64,000 nucleotides of DNA from Planctomycetota bacterium (GTDB taxonomy: Bacteria > Planctomycetota > UBA1135). The stretch covers positions 53,614 to 117,613 of the forward strand of contig JAQBXR010000008.1 in the NCBI GenBank assembly GCA_027623295.1, written 5' to 3'. The first letter of the stretch is position 1; each line of letters opens with the position of its first letter. The notes below the pieces were generated by a model. It worked only from the letters and a program-made list of their open reading frames with translations, ran no database searches and was not told the origin of the DNA. A program made the translations under genes and the position numbers. Shown here piece after piece: positions 1-8,044 of the stretch.

Positions 1-2581
1 CATGTGATTTGCCCGCCTCCCCCTTGCGGATGGCAGCCGTCGCTGCATATCCATCGAGCACTGGCATTTGACAGTCCATGAGCACAGCGTCGTATTTTTT
101 CACCGAGACGGCATCGCGCGCTTCCGCTCCATTGGCGGCAATGTCGACCTCGCAGCCGAGGCCTTCGAGCATCTTAGTGGCAACCTTTTGGTTCACGAAG
201 TTATCTTCGGCAAGCAAGATCCGAACACCGTTTAGTGGCCGGTAGCTCTCGGTTGCTTGAGGATTTTCCGCCTGCGGATTTCCCACGGTAGGCTTAAAAC
301 CGGGCCCTTCTCCCCGACTCAAAGCCTCTTCCGCAAGCGCGGACTCCACTTGAGCAAGTAGGGCTTCGACAGATTGGGCTTGGTCTTCTGGGGCAGGCAT
401 TTCCGCCTCAGGCTCCGGTTGAATCCTCCCCTGCACAAGCCCTTCCAGCAGGCGCGAGCGGCGCACAGGCTTCACCATGGATTCATCAATCACCTTCCGG
501 TAATCCTCAGGAAACATGGAGCGATCACATACCGATGACAGGAGAACAATCTTGATCCCAGCATAGCGCTCATCGGCACGCACGCGAACGGCAAGGCTGA
601 TGCCATCTTCATCCGGCATTTGGTAGTCCACGACCATGCGATCAAAGGCGTGACCATGGTGAGTGGACTCTTCCAACATTTGCCACGCGGCTTGCGCAGA
701 CTCCGCTTGTTTCACTTCACAATCCACCCCTTCTAGCTGCTTGCGCAATACTTTAAGATTGGTGATGTTGTCGTCCACGATGAGGGCATGCAAGCCAGCC
801 AGGGTGGCCTCCTCTCCCACGACTTCCTCAACTCCTTCCAGTGACATGCCATCGAGGCGCACGGTGAACCAAAAAGTCGAGCCCTTCCCGAACTCACTCT
901 CGACACCCATTTCACCGCCCATCAACTCAGCGAGTTGGCGAGAGATCGTGAGGCCAAGGCCGGTTCCGCCAAAGCGACGCGTGGTGGAAGCATCTGCTTG
1001 AGTGAAGGCGCAGAACAAATTGTCAATCGCTTCCGGGCGAATGCCAATCCCGGTATCAGTGACTTCGAAACGGATGCGACCCGCATCCGACTTCTTCACG
1101 CGCAAAACCACTTCTCCACTCTCCGTAAACTTGATCGAGTTACCGACTAAGTTCGAGATGATTTGGCGTAAGCGGCCTGCGTCGCCCTCGACTATTTTGG
1201 GCAGGTCTTCTTCTAGATCGAGCAAGAGCTCTAGGTTCTTTACAGCAGCGTTGGAGCTTAATGCCGTAGCCGTATCCTCCAACATGGTTGATAAAGAGAA
1301 CTGAACACTATCTAACTCTATCTTGCCGGCTTCAATCTTGGAAAAGTCCAGGATGTCATTGATGATGACCAACAATGCTTGGCCGGAATGCAAAATGGTC
1401 TGTGAAAAGTCGGCCTGTTCTTCATCCAAATCGGTCTGGGAAAGCAATTCCGCCATGCCAATCACGCCATTCATTGGGGTTCGAATTTCATGACTCATGT
1501 TGGCAAGGAATTCGCTCTTCGCCTTATTCGCTTCCGTGGCATTGCGCGTAGCATCTTCAAGCTCACCCATCTGTTGACGTATTTGCGCCGACATCCGAGA
1601 GAAAGAAGAAACAAGTTGACCGACTTCATCTTTACCTGAGTCCTGGAAGTCCACCGTGAAATCACTACTCCTGATGGAACTCTCAATCTTCGCGGCAAGT
1701 TTTCGAATGTGATCTAAACGGCGCCCAATGACCAGTAAACCTGCGATTAAGAATAAGGCACCTAACCCAGCGGTGGTCACTAAATAGTTGCGCGTCGAAG
1801 CACTGAGTGCAATCGCGTGCTGCGTGCGGTCAGCGATAACCTGTACCAGAACTCCCGTAGAACCTTCAAACAGTAAAATCTGGGCAAAACCACCATGCAC
1901 CAAGTCCTCTTGGATGCCATCCATCTCACCATCCATCATCTCCAATCGCTTCACCTCAAGGGGGTCGGTAGAAACCAACTCCCCCAGTGGAGTCGTAATC
2001 ACCACCGTGTTACCAATGCGCTCTTCAAACAATTCAATTAGGGCACCTAGGTCTGCTTGCACAGCAATCCAGCCAAGAACTTCTTGACCATCGCGCATAA
2101 CGGGCTGCAATAAAACCGGAGCGCCAGAAGCGCTAGCCTGAATTTGGGTTTTTGTGATTTGCTTTAGATCAAAGTCATCCCGCAAGAAAAACTTTTCATG
2201 TCCACCTGGACGGGGACCAATCAGGGCGGAGATGGGAGCGGTATTTGCTCCAATAATGCTCAGCTCTTCCACCGAAGAGCCCAAGGAATGGTCGCGGAAA
2301 TAGGCACTCAAATAGCGCTGCAGCCCTGGCGCATTGCCCTCTTCCAGCAAGCTTTTCAATTCCGGTTCCGCGCTAATACCTTCGACGAGGTCCATGGAAT
2401 TCCTTTCCCATTCGGTTTCCTGTCGTGACCAAAGCGCTGAATAGACCTGCGAAACCTCCTTGCTGTGCAAGGAATCCAGACGGTCATGTACAGCGTTCCA
2501 GCCAATCCACGAAATAAACGCGGTGCCTGCTACAAGGAAGCAGGCCCAAACGGCGGTTTTGAAGAGGAGGCTTTGATGCAT
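1..2581 (-). CDS. Hybrid sensor histidine kinase with two receiver domains (C-terminus cut by window edge)
   Basis: Read from the ATG at 2581, about 860 residues run without a stop to the window edge, so the C-terminus is missing. Order: TM helix near residues 8-26, an extracytoplasmic sensor region, a second TM near 264-286, a HAMP-like linker, a HisKA dimerisation helix with phospho-acceptor His ([10 protein letters not shown], about residue 362), an HATPase domain (N box [12 protein letters not shown] boxes DTGIGI and [10 protein letters not shown]), then two receiver domains ([12 protein letters not shown], about 650; [10 protein letters not shown], about 833). Such proteins sense an external signal and relay phosphate His to Asp, often on to an HPt protein. 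No HPt domain is visible before the edge. The ligand cannot be told from sequence. It is divergent from the redoxin gene at 2671. Confidence 0.95.
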   Translation of the reverse strand, partial: MHQSLLFKTAVWACFLVAGTAFISWIGWNAVHDRLDSLHSKEVSQVYSALWSRQETEWERNSMDLVEGISAEPELKSLLEEGNAPGLQRYLSAYFRDHSLGSSVEELSIIGANTAPISALIGPRPGGHEKFFLRDDFDLKQITKTQIQASASGAPVLLQPVMRDGQEVLGWIAVQADLGALIELFEERIGNTVVITTPLGELVSTDPLEVKRLEMMDGEMDGIQEDLVHGGFAQILLFEGSTGVLVQVIADRTQHAIALSASTRNYLVTTAGLGALFLIAGLLVIGRRLDHIRKLAAKIESSIRSSDFTVDFQDSGKDEVGQLVSSFSRMSAQIRQQMGELEDATRNATEANKAKSEFLANMSHEIRTPMNGVIGMAELLSQTDLDEEQADFSQTILHSGQALLVIINDILDFSKIEAGKIELDSVQFSLSTMLEDTATALSSNAAVKNLELLLDLEEDLPKIVEGDAGRLRQIISNLVGNSIKFTESGEVVLRVKKSDAGRIRFEVTDTGIGIRPEAIDNLFCAFTQADASTTRRFGGTGLGLTISRQLAELMGGEMGVESEFGKGSTFWFTVRLDGMSLEGVEEVVGEEATLAGLHALIVDDNITNLKVLRKQLEGVDCEVKQAESAQAAWQMLEESTHHGHAFDRMVVDYQMPDEDGISLAVRVRADERYAGIKIVLLSSVCDRSMFPEDYRKVIDESMVKPVRRSRLLEGLVQGRIQPEPEAEMPAPEDQAQSVEALLAQVESALAEEALSRGEGPGFKPTVGNPQAENPQATESYRPLNGVRILLAEDNFVNQKVATKMLEGLGCEVDIAANGAEARDAVSVKKYDAVLMDCQMPVLDGYAATAAIRKGEAGKSH

Positions 2582-2670
2582 GGGGGCCTATGGGTGTCAT
2601 TTCTATCGACACAATCGAATCCCACCCTTTAACCGCAATTTTCACCCTAAAAACGCAGGATAATGGAGCC

Positions 2671-3153
2671 ATGCGAAAAGTATTTTCTTTGCTTATCACC
2701 CTGGGCCTAGTCGCTGCGCTTTGGTGCAGCCTCTTTTCCTGCACTAGCCTCCAAGGGGAGATGGCACCCCCATTGATGGGTGGAACGCAAGTCACCGATG
2801 GCCTCATTTTGGCCGATTCAGAAACGCCTCAAACCGAATGGCGACTACTCGCCTTTTTCAGCCCCACCTGAAGCCCTTGCGTGGCCGAAGTGCCGCATCT
2901 CGTGAAGATGCAAAAAGAGTTTGGTGGAGAAGATTTTTCCGTAGTTGGACTCATGCAGGGAAACGCTCAAGCAGCCAGCCAGTTCTCCCTTGCTCAGAAA
3001 CTGAACTATCCGATCTTCGCCAACAGCAAAGACTTCGACGCCTACGATGTCATGTTCTTGCCGGTCACCTACCTGGTGGACCCCTCTGGCATGATTGTGG
3101 CCGATGACCTTGACGATGCTGAAAAAATTCTCGCGCAACGCTCCGTCCGATGA
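2671..3153 (+). CDS. Thioredoxin-like redoxin lipoprotein with in-frame UGA, predicted selenoprotein (Sec67)
   Basis: Predicted 160-residue thiol/selenol redoxin. The ATG at 2671 follows GGAG and begins a lipoprotein signal ending in LFSC. The frame is interrupted once, by TGA at 2869-2871, then stays open to 3153. The junction reads F-F-S-P-T-(TGA)-S-P-C-V-A-E-V-P, exactly the thioredoxin/AhpC-TSA active site with UGA replacing the first Cys of C-x-x-C. Downstream sequence keeps the fold, including the cis-Pro segment MFLPVTYLVD. A hairpin at 2895-2911 fits a SECIS. Known family role: periplasmic disulfide reduction or peroxide removal; substrate unknown. The stop TGA (3151-3153) overlaps the next ATG (3150), so the two genes are coupled. 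A frameshift or dead gene is unlikely because the frame is unchanged across the TGA. Confidence 0.88.
2895..2911 (+). promoter_or_regulatory. Predicted bacterial SECIS hairpin of the redoxin gene
   Basis: A perfect 6-bp stem GCATCT/AGATGC closes a 5-nt loop CGTGA. The loop begins 29 nt after the UGA at 2869-2871 and has G at its second position. Bacterial SECIS elements are small in-frame hairpins just downstream of the UGA, with a G in the first two loop bases, so position and form both fit. Sec incorporation itself is inference. Confidence 0.75.
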
Positions 3154-4961
3154 ATAGCTGCACTCCACTTCTGCTGCTTAGCGCTTTGCTTTTTGCAAAT
3201 GGAACCGATGCTGTTGCACAAAACTCCACCGAAAAGATTCGTGAAACACCAAGCACACTTGCGCAGAGTGTTGGGTCAGGAGTGGAGTGGAGGACTGATT
3301 TATCAACCGCCATTGAGGATGCAAAAAAATCTAAGAAGCCCATCTTCTGGTATGTGCATACCTTGGAAGGCAGCTTCATGGATCGACAGCCAGAGGTGGA
3401 CCGCTACATGATGGGTGGTCCTTTTAGTTGGCCCGCCATGGTCCAGTTATTGAACGAAGATTACATCCCGTTGCGTTTAGCGGCAGACCGTAAGTTGTGC
3501 AAAAAATATGACCTTGCACCCGTACAGTTCATTGAACCTGGGATTCTAGTTTTGAGCTCTAGCGGAAAGGAACAATCACGCTTGGATCGCATTACCACCA
3601 TGCACCCTGGATGGTTTCAAACGCAGTTCAATCTCCATTTAGGGGAGGTTTCTAATTTTCCTGGAAGCTTGGGAGAGGAGCGGTGCCTTCAGTTTTACCA
3701 AGAGATTCCAGCTTCGGAAACTTCTCAAGAATCATTCTCTAAGGCGCTTGCCGAACTCGATTCAACCCATCAAGCGGAAGCCACTTGGCTATACGCCGCG
3801 GGCTTGCATGACTTGCGCAAGGAGCTTGCCGCACAGGAAGTCCTGAAGGGCATGCTGAATCAATTCCAACATCACCCGCTTGCTGCAAAAGCCGCACTTG
3901 AACTGGAAGGGCAAGGACCGTACTGGAGAGGGTTCGAATCTTACGATGCCATCCCATTGGAGGCACTTGCGGCAAACAATTCGGGAACGCTTGCACCTGC
4001 TGGCGCCTTCAGCGTGAAGGGTGTGGAAGAACGCTCCGTTGCGTTTTTGGCACGCACGCAGTCAGAAGACGGTGCCTGGCGCGACAGCATCTATGACTTT
4101 GGCGGCACTGACAGCATGCCCAATGTCTACGCTGCCGTCACTGCAATCAATGCACGGGCTCTAGTGGGGAAGGCCAACGCAAGCGAAACCCTGAACCGCG
4201 CACTGAAGTACTTGGCATCGGATGACATCTTGAATCTAGAGGATCAGGACGAGCTTATCTGGGCTTACCTCTACCGAATTCGTTTGTACTGCGCCATCCT
4301 CGAGCAAAAGGGTCCACCCGCCGAGGGCATCGACAAGCTGCTCAAGCACAACGTGAGTGGGCTGGTTGCCATGCAGGCCAAAAACGGATCTTGGTCCCAC
4401 GAATATCAAAATCCTTTTGTGACTGCATCGTGCCTAATCGCTCTATTCGACGCTTCTGGGAACCGTGCAGATCCGGAGAATTTGGAGGGCATCGTTAAGA
4501 GTGCACTAATTCCACTGGAGAATTCGCGCTCCAAAAAAGGTGCTTATAGCTACAACCTTGGCAACAGTAGCTCCCCTCTTGCGGGCAGTGTAGGTCGGAC
4601 TCCGGTTGGTGAGCTTGCGCGATACTTCTGGGGTGTGTCCAATAAGAAGGACCTTTCGAATGCGGTCAGCAATAGTTTTCGCGAGCAAGAGCCACTGTTC
4701 CTTGCACGCAAATATGACGACCACACCGACATGCATGCCTACGGCGGCTTCTTCTTTTGGTACTCCATGCTCGGACGCACCGAGGCGATTGTGGAATTGC
4801 CGAAAGGAAAACAGCGCGAGCAAGCCATCGCGCAACAACAAGAACTCATTCTTGCCTTGCCCGAGATCGATGGAGTCTTCATTGACTCGCATGAACTCGG
4901 GCGTAGTTACGGCACCGGTATGGCGTTGTGGTGCTTAGACTTACTCGCTGAGAAAGACTAG
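3150..4961 (+). CDS. Exported thioredoxin-fold plus cyclase/prenyltransferase-like repeat protein
   Basis: 603 residues with an N-terminal signal peptide (residues 1-23). Residues about 45-150 resemble a thioredoxin-fold domain (DLSTAIEDAKKSKKPIFWYV, then LNEDYIPLRLAAD), but the active-site position has H-T-L-E-G with no C-x-x-C, so redox activity through that site is not expected. The C-terminal two thirds are helical with repeated motifs (FLARTQSEDGAW, LVAMQAKNGSWSHE, YGTGMALWCLDLL) like squalene-cyclase/prenyltransferase alpha-alpha barrels. The start ATG overlaps the stop of the redoxin gene (ATGA), so they are translated together and may act together in the envelope. No catalytic function can be named. 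Confidence 0.8.
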   Translation: MNSCTPLLLLSALLFANGTDAVAQNSTEKIRETPSTLAQSVGSGVEWRTDLSTAIEDAKKSKKPIFWYVHTLEGSFMDRQPEVDRYMMGGPFSWPAMVQLLNEDYIPLRLAADRKLCKKYDLAPVQFIEPGILVLSSSGKEQSRLDRITTMHPGWFQTQFNLHLGEVSNFPGSLGEERCLQFYQEIPASETSQESFSKALAELDSTHQAEATWLYAAGLHDLRKELAAQEVLKGMLNQFQHHPLAAKAALELEGQGPYWRGFESYDAIPLEALAANNSGTLAPAGAFSVKGVEERSVAFLARTQSEDGAWRDSIYDFGGTDSMPNVYAAVTAINARALVGKANASETLNRALKYLASDDILNLEDQDELIWAYLYRIRLYCAILEQKGPPAEGIDKLLKHNVSGLVAMQAKNGSWSHEYQNPFVTASCLIALFDASGNRADPENLEGIVKSALIPLENSRSKKGAYSYNLGNSSSPLAGSVGRTPVGELARYFWGVSNKKDLSNAVSNSFREQEPLFLARKYDDHTDMHAYGGFFFWYSMLGRTEAIVELPKGKQREQAIAQQQELILALPEIDGVFIDSHELGRSYGTGMALWCLDLLAEKD

Positions 4962-4964
4962 CGA

Positions 4965-5597
4965 CTAACTGTCGTCAACTTCACCGGTGAGGGTGTGATT
5001 GCCAAAGCGATCCATAGAGACGAACTCTTCGAAGTCCAACAAACCCATCCGTGGACGAGCAGCAGTCAACGCTTTGCCCAAGGTAATCATCAGTAAGGGT
5101 GGGTGATCTTCTGGTAAGCCAACGATTTCTGCGACTTTCACCGGATCAAACCCAATCATAGGGCAAGTGTCGTATCCCATGTCCTTTGCCAACAGCATCA
5201 TGGTCATGCCGGCCAGACCAATCGTGCGCGCGGCTTCATCGCGCTGAATGGCGCCGTTCGAGTAAAAACCCGGAATCATGCCGCCGAACATTTCTTTCAC
5301 TGCGTCGGAAGCTTTACGCAGAGTGCGGTCTATGTTGGTGTGGCCATTTAGATTGCCCGCGCAAATAATCGTGGCTGAAGCGTCTTTCACCTGCGCTTGA
5401 TTCCACGCTGCTGCGCACAACTCATCTTGCACTGCCTGATCGGTCACCACTACAAAATGCCAGTTCTGCATATTGAAAGAGGTTGGGGTTAGAGCGACAT
5501 GAGCCATTAGATGGCGAATCTCGTCTTCACTCAGGCGATGTTCGGAATCGTAAGCCTTTACAGACCGACGTTGACGGAGGGCATCGAGCAATTCCAT
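4965..5597 (-). CDS. Nitroreductase family FMN oxidoreductase
   Basis: 210 residues matching the NfsB/RutE-type nitroreductase fold: N-terminal RRSVKAYDSEHRLSEDEI with the FMN-phosphate-binding Arg/Ser pair, then TPTSFNMQNWHFVVV, and a C-terminal GLPEDHPPLLMITLGKA. Enzymes of this family use NAD(P)H and FMN to reduce nitroaromatics, quinones or enals; the physiological substrate here is unknown. It converges on the cyclase-like gene with 3 nt between stops. No partner gene is coupled to it; the next minus-strand sequence is an epimerase remnant. Confidence 0.9.
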   Translation of the reverse strand: MELLDALRQRRSVKAYDSEHRLSEDEIRHLMAHVALTPTSFNMQNWHFVVVTDQAVQDELCAAAWNQAQVKDASATIICAGNLNGHTNIDRTLRKASDAVKEMFGGMIPGFYSNGAIQRDEAARTIGLAGMTMMLLAKDMGYDTCPMIGFDPVKVAEIVGLPEDHPPLLMITLGKALTAARPRMGLLDFEEFVSMDRFGNHTLTGEVDDS

Positions 5598-5606
5598 GGC
5601 GGCATA

Positions 5607-5837
5607 TTAGCGTTCCCGCTTATGCCACTTCTGCAGCACTTCCGCCTCTTTCTCGGCCTTCAAGCTGCCACCAAGCGCCTTCGGATGATCTTCCCAATCA
5701 AAGGTGTCACGAATGGTTTCGCCAGAGGGGCGATAAACCAAACCTGCAGCTACTGCTTTTTCAGAGTTGGAAGTGCTGTTTGGATAAGCCTCGGGAATCC
5801 ACAGCGGCATTTCTATCCAGCAAAAATACAAATCCAA
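5607..5837 (-). pseudogene. C-terminal remnant of an NAD-dependent epimerase/reductase
   Basis: An open frame of 76 codons contains LWIPEAYPN, KAVAAGLVYRPSGETIRDT and FDWEDHP. These resemble the last part of atypical SDR proteins, where a conserved (K)AxAAGLxFRPxxET stretch precedes the C-terminus. The Rossmann domain and everything upstream is absent: the frame meets a TAG just before this segment and nothing recognisable lies between there and sodC. The ATG shown would give only the tail. I read it as what is left after a deletion; a functional small protein is much less likely. Confidence 0.6.
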
Positions 5838-6042
5838 GTCCTTTCTCGATACTTTCGTCTATCGTGGCGGCGACAGCGCCGTATCTTGGATGTACGACGG
5901 GTTCTCGCAGCTCCTAAGTGGTGGTGGACTTTCACTCGTTGTTGTCACCCTTCGCCGCACTTTGGACTGGTTCCGCACTCCGCCTCGGGCGTATGCACCA
6001 GAAACTCGAAACCCCCCAACCTGACTCTGACTCGAACTCTGA

Positions 6043-6603
6043 ATGAAAAAAATCGCACTCATCGCTGCCTGTGCAGCACCTCTTTTCGGCTCCTGCGTGG
6101 TAGCCGTCGGCAATGGCACCCACGCCAATGATTGGACGTACGACCTTGAGGTCGAGAAGGCCGTTTGCGTGATTCGCGGCACCGAGGGCAACGAAAATGT
6201 CACCGGCACGGTCACTTTCACCGAGCATAAAGACGGCGTTTTCATTGAAGCGCGCATTACCGGTCTCGCGCCGGGCGCACATGGCTTCCACATCCATGAG
6301 TTCGGTGACCTCTCGACCACCGATGGCAAGTCGGCTGGCGGGCACTACAACCCAGAAGGCCATGACCACAGCGGCCCTTCTTCCACGAAGCGCCACGAAG
6401 GCGATCTAGGCAACATTGTGGCCGATGCTAATGGGGTAGCTGAGTACTCGCGTTACGACGACGACCTCAATCTCGTCGGCAAGCACTCCATCCTCGGACG
6501 TGGTGTGATCATTCACGCCGGCGAAGATGACCAGCGCAGTCAGCCTACCGGTAATGCCGGCGCTCGCGTCGGTTATGGCGTGATTGGAATCGCTCAGCAG
6601 TAA
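6043..6603 (+). CDS. sodC: Cu/Zn superoxide dismutase, exported
   Basis: 186 residues with a signal sequence ending in a lipobox-like FGSC. Metal ligands of the SodC family are present: HGFHIHEFGD (two Cu His), GGHYNPEGHDHSG (bridging and Zn His), RHEGDLGNI (Zn His and Asp) and the late IIHAGEDD (Cu His). The active-site Arg region is GNAGARVGYG. It converts superoxide to peroxide and oxygen in the periplasm or at a membrane. Odd: the two Cys of the conserved intramolecular disulfide are missing. The first is Leu (FGDLS where FGDC is usual) and the second is Gly/Tyr (RVGYG where RxxCG is usual). The gene stands alone, with a preceding gap of about 205 nt. Confidence 0.96.
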   Translation: MKKIALIAACAAPLFGSCVVAVGNGTHANDWTYDLEVEKAVCVIRGTEGNENVTGTVTFTEHKDGVFIEARITGLAPGAHGFHIHEFGDLSTTDGKSAGGHYNPEGHDHSGPSSTKRHEGDLGNIVADANGVAEYSRYDDDLNLVGKHSILGRGVIIHAGEDDQRSQPTGNAGARVGYGVIGIAQQ

Positions 6604-6624
6604 GCGCGCGCTTTCAAAACCGAA

Positions 6625-7644
6625 TCAACGTAAATGAGCGGTGCTCCCTTGGGCACCGCTCATCCAATTCCCGTCGACGGCATGAAAGCCGGGCAACGCG
6701 GTGGAGAAGGGTGCCCAGTGCAAGCCGTCTGTAGAAACATCGGTGCCAGTTGGGCCTACTGCGATCCACTGCTTACGTCGCGGGTGCCAGGAAACTCCGG
6801 AGCGATATCCGGCCGGCATGGTCTCCGCAGCCTGCCAACTGAGACCGCCATCGGTGGTGCGCGCTGCAATCGTCAGCACCTGATTCTCTAGCTCATAATC
6901 ACCGCCCACCAGCACGCCGTTTTGCGCATCGCGGAAGGCGATAGAGAAGATCCCGCTGCCTGCAGTTCCGGCGGATAAAGGTGAGGCCTGAACCTGCCAA
7001 CTATGACCGCCATCGGTGCTGCGATAAACCCGTGCCACCGAACCACCTGTGGCAATCCAAGCTAGGTCTGCACCGGCCACCGCCAAAGAAGTGCCACTGG
7101 CAGCAAATGCGTACTCGCCATCGATGGCTTCGGGCAACCCAGCCACGGGAACCGGGGTCCAATGGCGTCCTCCATCTTCGGTACGGAGCACGGTGAGGCG
7201 GCCATCCACGGGATCGCCAACCAACAAGCCTCGGTCACGATTCCAGAAGGCAATGCCATCCCAGAAGCCCTCTGGCTCCTGATTGGTGGCACAAATTTCC
7301 CAAGAAATTCCTCCATTTTCGGTACGAAATACCCGTGATGCCCCTCCCGGACCGGCCGACATGAGCACGACCTCGTCCGCTGAGAAAGCTTCGATGTCAC
7401 GGAAATCGAGCACGTCATCGGCACTCAATTGAGGCGCACGGGAGATCCAAGTGCGTCCAGCATCGCGCGATACGGCCACGGAGGACTGACTTCCAGAAAC
7501 CCATGCGGTCCGGGAACCGACCTGGCTCAAACCTCGTAAAGAGGGAGCATTGGGAAGCTCATTTAGAACCGGTGCGGTCCCACAAGCGCTCAAGCCAAGC
7601 GCAGCTCCGGCAAGGCCCACCATCCTGAGAGTGCGGCAAAGGAG
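6625..7644 (-). CDS. YCF48/sialidase-like beta-propeller lipoprotein
   Basis: 339 residues from the ATG at 7644, chosen because it starts a lipoprotein signal ending LSAC; a longer frame to 7692 adds 16 unlikely residues. The body is a series of propeller blades with Asp-box-like motifs (SRDAGRTWIS, TENGGISWE, TEDGGRHWTP, STDGGHSWQV, TTDGGLSWQA). This resembles YCF48/HCF136-type and BNR-repeat proteins. No catalytic residues of a sialidase are recognisable. Known relatives act in membrane-complex assembly or are uncharacterised surface proteins; function here is unknown. It converges on sodC. Confidence 0.8.
   Translation of the reverse strand, partial: LLCRTLRMVGLAGAALGLSACGTAPVLNELPNAPSLRGLSQVGSRTAWVSGSQSSVAVSRDAGRTWISRAPQLSADDVLDFRDIEAFSADEVVLMSAGPGGASRVFRTENGGISWEICATNQEPEGFWDGIAFWNRDRGLLVGDPVDGRLTVLRTEDGGRHWTPVPVAGLPEAIDGEYAFAASGTSLAVAGADLAWIATGGSVARVYRSTDGGHSWQVQASPLSAGTAGSGIFSIAFRDAQNGVLVGGDYELENQVLTIAARTTDGGLSWQAAETMPAGYRSGVSWHPRRKQWIAVGPTGTDVSTDGLHWAPFSTALPGFHAVDGNWMSGAQGSTAHLR
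6634..6663. terminator. Hairpin between sodC and the convergent propeller gene
   Basis: An 11-bp perfect inverted repeat (ATGAGCGGTGC / GCACCGCTCAT) with an 8-nt loop lies 30 nt after the sodC stop and inside the last codons of the opposing gene. It has no T-run on either strand, so intrinsic termination is only a possibility; it may simply block read-through. Confidence 0.35.
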
Positions 7645-7659
7645 CATGAAAGAAAGTGA

Positions 7660-7687
7660 TTCGGGCAGCGTAAATACGCTGCCCGAA
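7660..7687 (-). terminator. Rho-independent-like terminator of the histone gene
   Basis: An 11-bp perfect stem (TTCGGGCAGCG / CGCTGCCCGAA) with a 6-nt loop starts 16 nt after the histone-gene stop on the minus strand and is followed by a pyrimidine-rich stretch (TCACTTTCTTTC). It separates the histone gene from the propeller gene. Confidence 0.65.
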
Positions 7688-7702
7688 AACACTTACAGCG
7701 AC

Positions 7703-7900
7703 TTATTTGTCGACTCCAAAGTCACGGTCCATGACCGTCTTACGCTTTCCCGACTCTGCGGTTGCGATGGCATTATCGCACATGGCGCGAATTAGCTCAG
7801 AAAGGCGTGCGGCAACGGCACCGGAGGTAGACATGCCAGACTTGGCCTTGATGTAGGCCTTAATCTTGGATTGTACGACGAGAACTTCTTGATTAGACAT
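7703..7900 (-). CDS. Bacterial single histone-fold protein (Bd0055-like)
   Basis: 65 residues from the ATG at 7900, which follows AAGGAG at good spacing; a longer upstream start is not needed. The sequence has the form of bacterial histones: VVQSKIKAYIKAKSGM, TSGAVAARLSELIRAMC, ESGKRKTVMDRDF. The RKTVM-x-RD end matches the RxTv/D loop and third helix of the histone fold, closely like Bdellovibrio Bd0055 as I recall it. Such proteins dimerise and bind DNA, and some bend or coat it. A terminator-like hairpin follows, so it is probably a monocistronic, well-expressed nucleoid gene. One Cys lies in the central helix. Confidence 0.85.
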   Translation of the reverse strand: MSNQEVLVVQSKIKAYIKAKSGMSTSGAVAARLSELIRAMCDNAIATAESGKRKTVMDRDFGVDK

Positions 7901-8044
7901 TGGGAGCTCCTTGAAAACGAAGATTGATGAGACCGTCTCCTTTTCCGTTTGGAGGCCATTAGGCAACAGCTCGTAAAAAGGGCGGGTGGACCAGTGTAGC
8001 AGCGAAATTCGGCTATGTGGCGGCTCAGCTAGATTCTGGCACGC

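Noticed and set aside
663..1304. Several plus-strand frames opposite the sensor kinase
   Set aside because: Composition and phase fit antisense shadows of the kinase; no start signals or domains.
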